Shown piece after piece: positions 61,553 to 64,000 of a stretch of 64,000 nucleotides of DNA. Every line of letters starts with the position of its first letter. Positions within the stretch are counted from its first letter, which is position 1. This DNA is from Bacteroidota bacterium (GTDB lineage: Bacteria; Bacteroidota; Bacteroidia; Bacteroidales; Prolixibacteraceae): positions 1 through 64,000 of the forward strand of contig JAHEYU010000013.1 in assembly GCA_023251435.1 (NCBI GenBank), given 5' to 3'. A program made the position numbers and the translations under genes. Below the pieces are notes generated by a model. It searched no databases. It saw only the letters and a program-made list of their open reading frames with translations, and was not told the origin of the DNA.

Positions 61553-63739
61553 TTAGTTGCTTACGCCATCGCACGAAGGAATTCCAACTCCTCCGTTATC
61601 ATGATATTCTTTCAACACATTAGCATCCTGATGGTGCCAATTGGGGAAATCATCAACTCGTTGCATGGTCATCCCATCGTACATTTGATCCATCAAATTT
61701 GAATATTTCATCCACCAGCAGTATGCCTTTGCCAGGGATATAGTTACCTCTGCAGGTTTACCTGCCTTTTTGTCGGTTGCAGCGCGAATTTTAAAGGCAT
61801 AATAAATGGTAAGATACGACATGGCTTTAATGTTGTTGATCGTTACGCCAAACTCGGTGTTAGGATTAATGGTTGTTATATCAACAAGTTTTAAAGCTGC
61901 CAGAGCATCTGCCTCAATTTCGTCGGCAACCTGATAGGTGCTTATTTTTCCATTGCAGTTATTTTCTGCACTGTTTGCGAAGCCGCATAACGATGATCCT
62001 GGCGACACGTTACTCGAATTGAACTTATCAATAGTCACGAAACTGTTAGAACTTCTACCAGAATGGCAAGCTTCGGGCCACCAATGAAAGTCGAGATTTA
62101 AGTTTCCTGCTATCAATTCCGACATTTTAGGAATTCCACTTGAAGCTTTTTTCCAGGCATCGAACAGACTTGTCGAAGATATATCCTGATATTTTAAAGC
62201 CATGTAGTTTTTAAAAACATCGTCCGGGGTATTGGGATTGTACGAAAGTCTTCCCATTAGCATAAACATATACCATTGGCGTTTAACCTCCAGAATGCCT
62301 TGTGATACACTGTTTTTGCTGAAAAACGAACGTGTTGGGCTAAATCCGTCAGAGCCCATATAGAAACCTTTTAAATAGCTTGTTTTACCGGGCATGCCAT
62401 TAATATAGGCACGAACAAAAGCTGGATCGCCCCAATTGTGATAATAAAAATCGTCGTTGCGAACGGTAAACCAAGTTTTTAAGTTATTGGAAGTAAGATC
62501 TGATTGGTCGTTGCCATCCCACCATGTTGGCGTCGGACATGCATACATGTGAGCCTGAGAGTATTTAAACGACATGCAAAAATCGACATTTGGGAGTGTG
62601 AAAAGCGGTTGAAATACTCCTTTTAAATCAGAAAGTTTTGTGAAATGAAAACGATGGATAAAACCAAGTTTACGGTTGGGATTAAGAAGCGCATAATCGT
62701 AAACTGCCTTTCCATAGGTTTCCCATAAAAACTTTTCGTTGGCAACAACGTCTCTGGTCATTTTCTCGCCTGCGGTAATCCCAAAACCATCTAAATCGGG
62801 ATATGTTTCCAGCAATTTTTTCATGCTTTTGTACATGTATTTTAATGTTGCCGGATTATCAATTTTACTGGTGATGCCATATTTGTCGGTTGCGCCATAA
62901 GTAAACAGGTTCCAATTAAAGAAGTAAAATTCGAATCCCCGGGCATGTGCGTAAGCCATTACCTTTTTCCAGAAATCAATTTTCTGATCCATGGTCATGG
63001 TTTTCGTAAATCCATTAAATCCGGTTACGTTTTGTATTGCAACATCCGGGTATTCATCCATTTTAACAAGTGAAGTAAAGGGATGGCAAAGCCATAACGA
63101 AACCACATTGTAGCGGTTTCGCGCCATTTCGTCGAACCATTCGGTCCAATAACTCATATCCCAGATATTTGAAATTGCATTTTTATAGGAAATACCTTCG
63201 AAAGTTCCATTGTCGTGTTTGCCGTAGGTTGGATTATTCGCATCTAATGGATAGTTGAGTTTTATCCCCCTTTTCAAGATTGCCGGAGCTTCCTGATTAT
63301 TGTAAGTCCCAGAAAAATCGTTGAACTTGATGTTTTCAGCAATTTGTAATCCACCATACATAGCTCCGTTGGCATCGCCACCAAGAACCCAGTAAGACTT
63401 TTGCGGTTTTGAAGTTGTATGCAAGCCGTATGCCTGTTCGCCTAATCCGGTTGGGATTTTTTCACCTTGAGACGATAGTAATTTTGCAGCAGTTTTATCA
63501 GATGCCAAAGCAATTACCACCTTTTTGTTCTTATACGACTTTTTGAGAGAGCCGATCGGAAGCATTTCGACTGTATAGTTTTTAGACTCCAACGCTGCTT
63601 TTACATCTGTAGCTGCAAATTTTATTTGAGCCACATTCGAATCAAAAAATACACCTACAGTTTCGGCTAAAACTATTGCTGGTAAAGCAAGAACCACAAT
63701 ACTTATTGTGCAAATACGCACCATCCATTTTTTTAGCAT
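61553..63739 (-). CDS. Tandem GH-like paralogue 5
   Basis: A 728-aa exported protein, clade B, and the first gene of the - strand series. Signal peptide about 1-26; N-domain to WVLGGDANGAMYGGLQIAENI; core FFNWN, DGFGITAGEKM (Glu), FIHRFHFTK, AHMYACPTPTW, VRNDDFYYHNWGDP and YMGSDGF. CX9C pair LCGFANSAENNC. It ends LKEYHDNGGVGIPSC plus a short tail. It has no sorting tail, so it is periplasmic or exported another way. Confidence 0.75.
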   Translation of the reverse strand: MLKKWMVRICTISIVVLALPAIVLAETVGVFFDSNVAQIKFAATDVKAALESKNYTVEMLPIGSLKKSYKNKKVVIALASDKTAAKLLSSQGEKIPTGLGEQAYGLHTTSKPQKSYWVLGGDANGAMYGGLQIAENIKFNDFSGTYNNQEAPAILKRGIKLNYPLDANNPTYGKHDNGTFEGISYKNAISNIWDMSYWTEWFDEMARNRYNVVSLWLCHPFTSLVKMDEYPDVAIQNVTGFNGFTKTMTMDQKIDFWKKVMAYAHARGFEFYFFNWNLFTYGATDKYGITSKIDNPATLKYMYKSMKKLLETYPDLDGFGITAGEKMTRDVVANEKFLWETYGKAVYDYALLNPNRKLGFIHRFHFTKLSDLKGVFQPLFTLPNVDFCMSFKYSQAHMYACPTPTWWDGNDQSDLTSNNLKTWFTVRNDDFYYHNWGDPAFVRAYINGMPGKTSYLKGFYMGSDGFSPTRSFFSKNSVSQGILEVKRQWYMFMLMGRLSYNPNTPDDVFKNYMALKYQDISSTSLFDAWKKASSGIPKMSELIAGNLNLDFHWWPEACHSGRSSNSFVTIDKFNSSNVSPGSSLCGFANSAENNCNGKISTYQVADEIEADALAALKLVDITTINPNTEFGVTINNIKAMSYLTIYYAFKIRAATDKKAGKPAEVTISLAKAYCWWMKYSNLMDQMYDGMTMQRVDDFPNWHHQDANVLKEYHDNGGVGIPSCDGVSN

Positions 63740-64000
63740 GTCTTTTTGAGTATTAATTTATAAATTCATAAAAAGATCCCAGTGATTTCCTATACTTTCA
63801 GAGGCAAAACTATCAGAATTAAACCTATCTAAGGGATTGATTTATTCCATTTTGGTCAACAGATCGGTACAAGTTGTTTAATCTGGATTCGAAATAAGAA
63901 AAACGGCTGTCACGGGTATCAACGACCAATCTATTGATAGTTTATTTTACAATTGAGCAGAAATTAATTCTATTCCCTTCTTTTTACCTAAGTTTCGTGA
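63740..64000 (-). promoter_or_regulatory. Upstream region of the paralogue operon with a -7 box
   Basis: The - strand box TAGTTTTG at 63805-63812 matches TAnnTTTG and would start transcription near 63797, giving a 58-nt leader. No -33 box and no gene can be supported in the rest of this stretch. Confidence 0.35.

Noticed and set aside
1-64000. CRISPR arrays, tRNA or rRNA genes, transposases, integrases
   Set aside because: None seen; the repeats found are isolated inverted repeats and gene remnants.

Overview
The window reads as a chromosome segment of a Bacteroidota bacterium that lives on complex carbohydrates. The evidence is a SusC/SusD pair with a FecR anti-sigma factor and a Bacteroidota-type ECF sigma factor, three proteins with type IX secretion (T9SS) C-terminal sorting tails, many exported glycoside hydrolases, Bacteroidota -7 boxes (TAnnTTTG) and an AT-rich base composition. 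A marine or soil Marinilabiliales-like lineage is plausible but unproven. I see no rRNA, tRNA, CRISPR array, transposase or integrase.

Region 1 (about 1.3-27.7 kb, + strand) is a polysaccharide utilisation locus: ECF sigma, FecR, SusC with an STN domain, SusD, a GH27 alpha-galactosidase, a T9SS-secreted GH5 enzyme, a GH127-type beta-L-arabinofuranosidase, a DoxX/TIM-barrel fusion, a sugar epimerase, an RpiB/LacAB isomerase, a complete TRAP transporter, a GH28 pectinase-like enzyme, a GH97 enzyme and a giant T9SS cargo with lamin-tail domains. An ECF-type promoter with the same core occurs three times (before fecR, before the epimerase/TRAP operon, before GH28), so one sigma factor probably drives uptake, depolymerisation and import together. 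The middle promoter lies in a chimeric scar made of a decayed sigma-gene 3' end joined to a decayed GH28 5' end.

Region 2 (27.8-30.7 kb) is a gene graveyard: a hybrid two-component regulator lacking its ATPase domain and broken by a stop, a TPR/DUF5107-like fragment and a sulfatase with two frameshifts. A TonB-dependent receptor (31.0-33.6 kb) and ribB follow on the - strand. ribB lies under an FMN riboswitch whose translational switch can be read from the sequence.

Region 3 (34.9-46.6 kb, + strand) is a second catabolic operon: a GntR/FCD regulator with a palindromic operator inside its own promoter, an ACS-family MFS importer, two exported glycosidase-like proteins, an exported nucleoside-hydrolase-like protein, two xylose-isomerase-like TIM barrels, RpiB, a split DhaK/DhaL-type kinase and a GlcG/HbpS protein. 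The kinase, TIM barrel and RpiB families match those of known erythrulose catabolism.

Region 4 (46.6-63.8 kb, - strand) is the most unusual part: five tandem paralogues (715-1013 aa) of an exported glycosidase-like family that I cannot assign, with a GH43/CBM protein and a fused MFS/spermidine-synthase-like/TPR membrane protein between them. The paralogues split into two clades that differ at a candidate catalytic acid (Asp or Glu), and only one carries an InlB-like repeat and a T9SS tail. This looks like a dedicated machine for one substrate and is the best candidate for an undescribed system.
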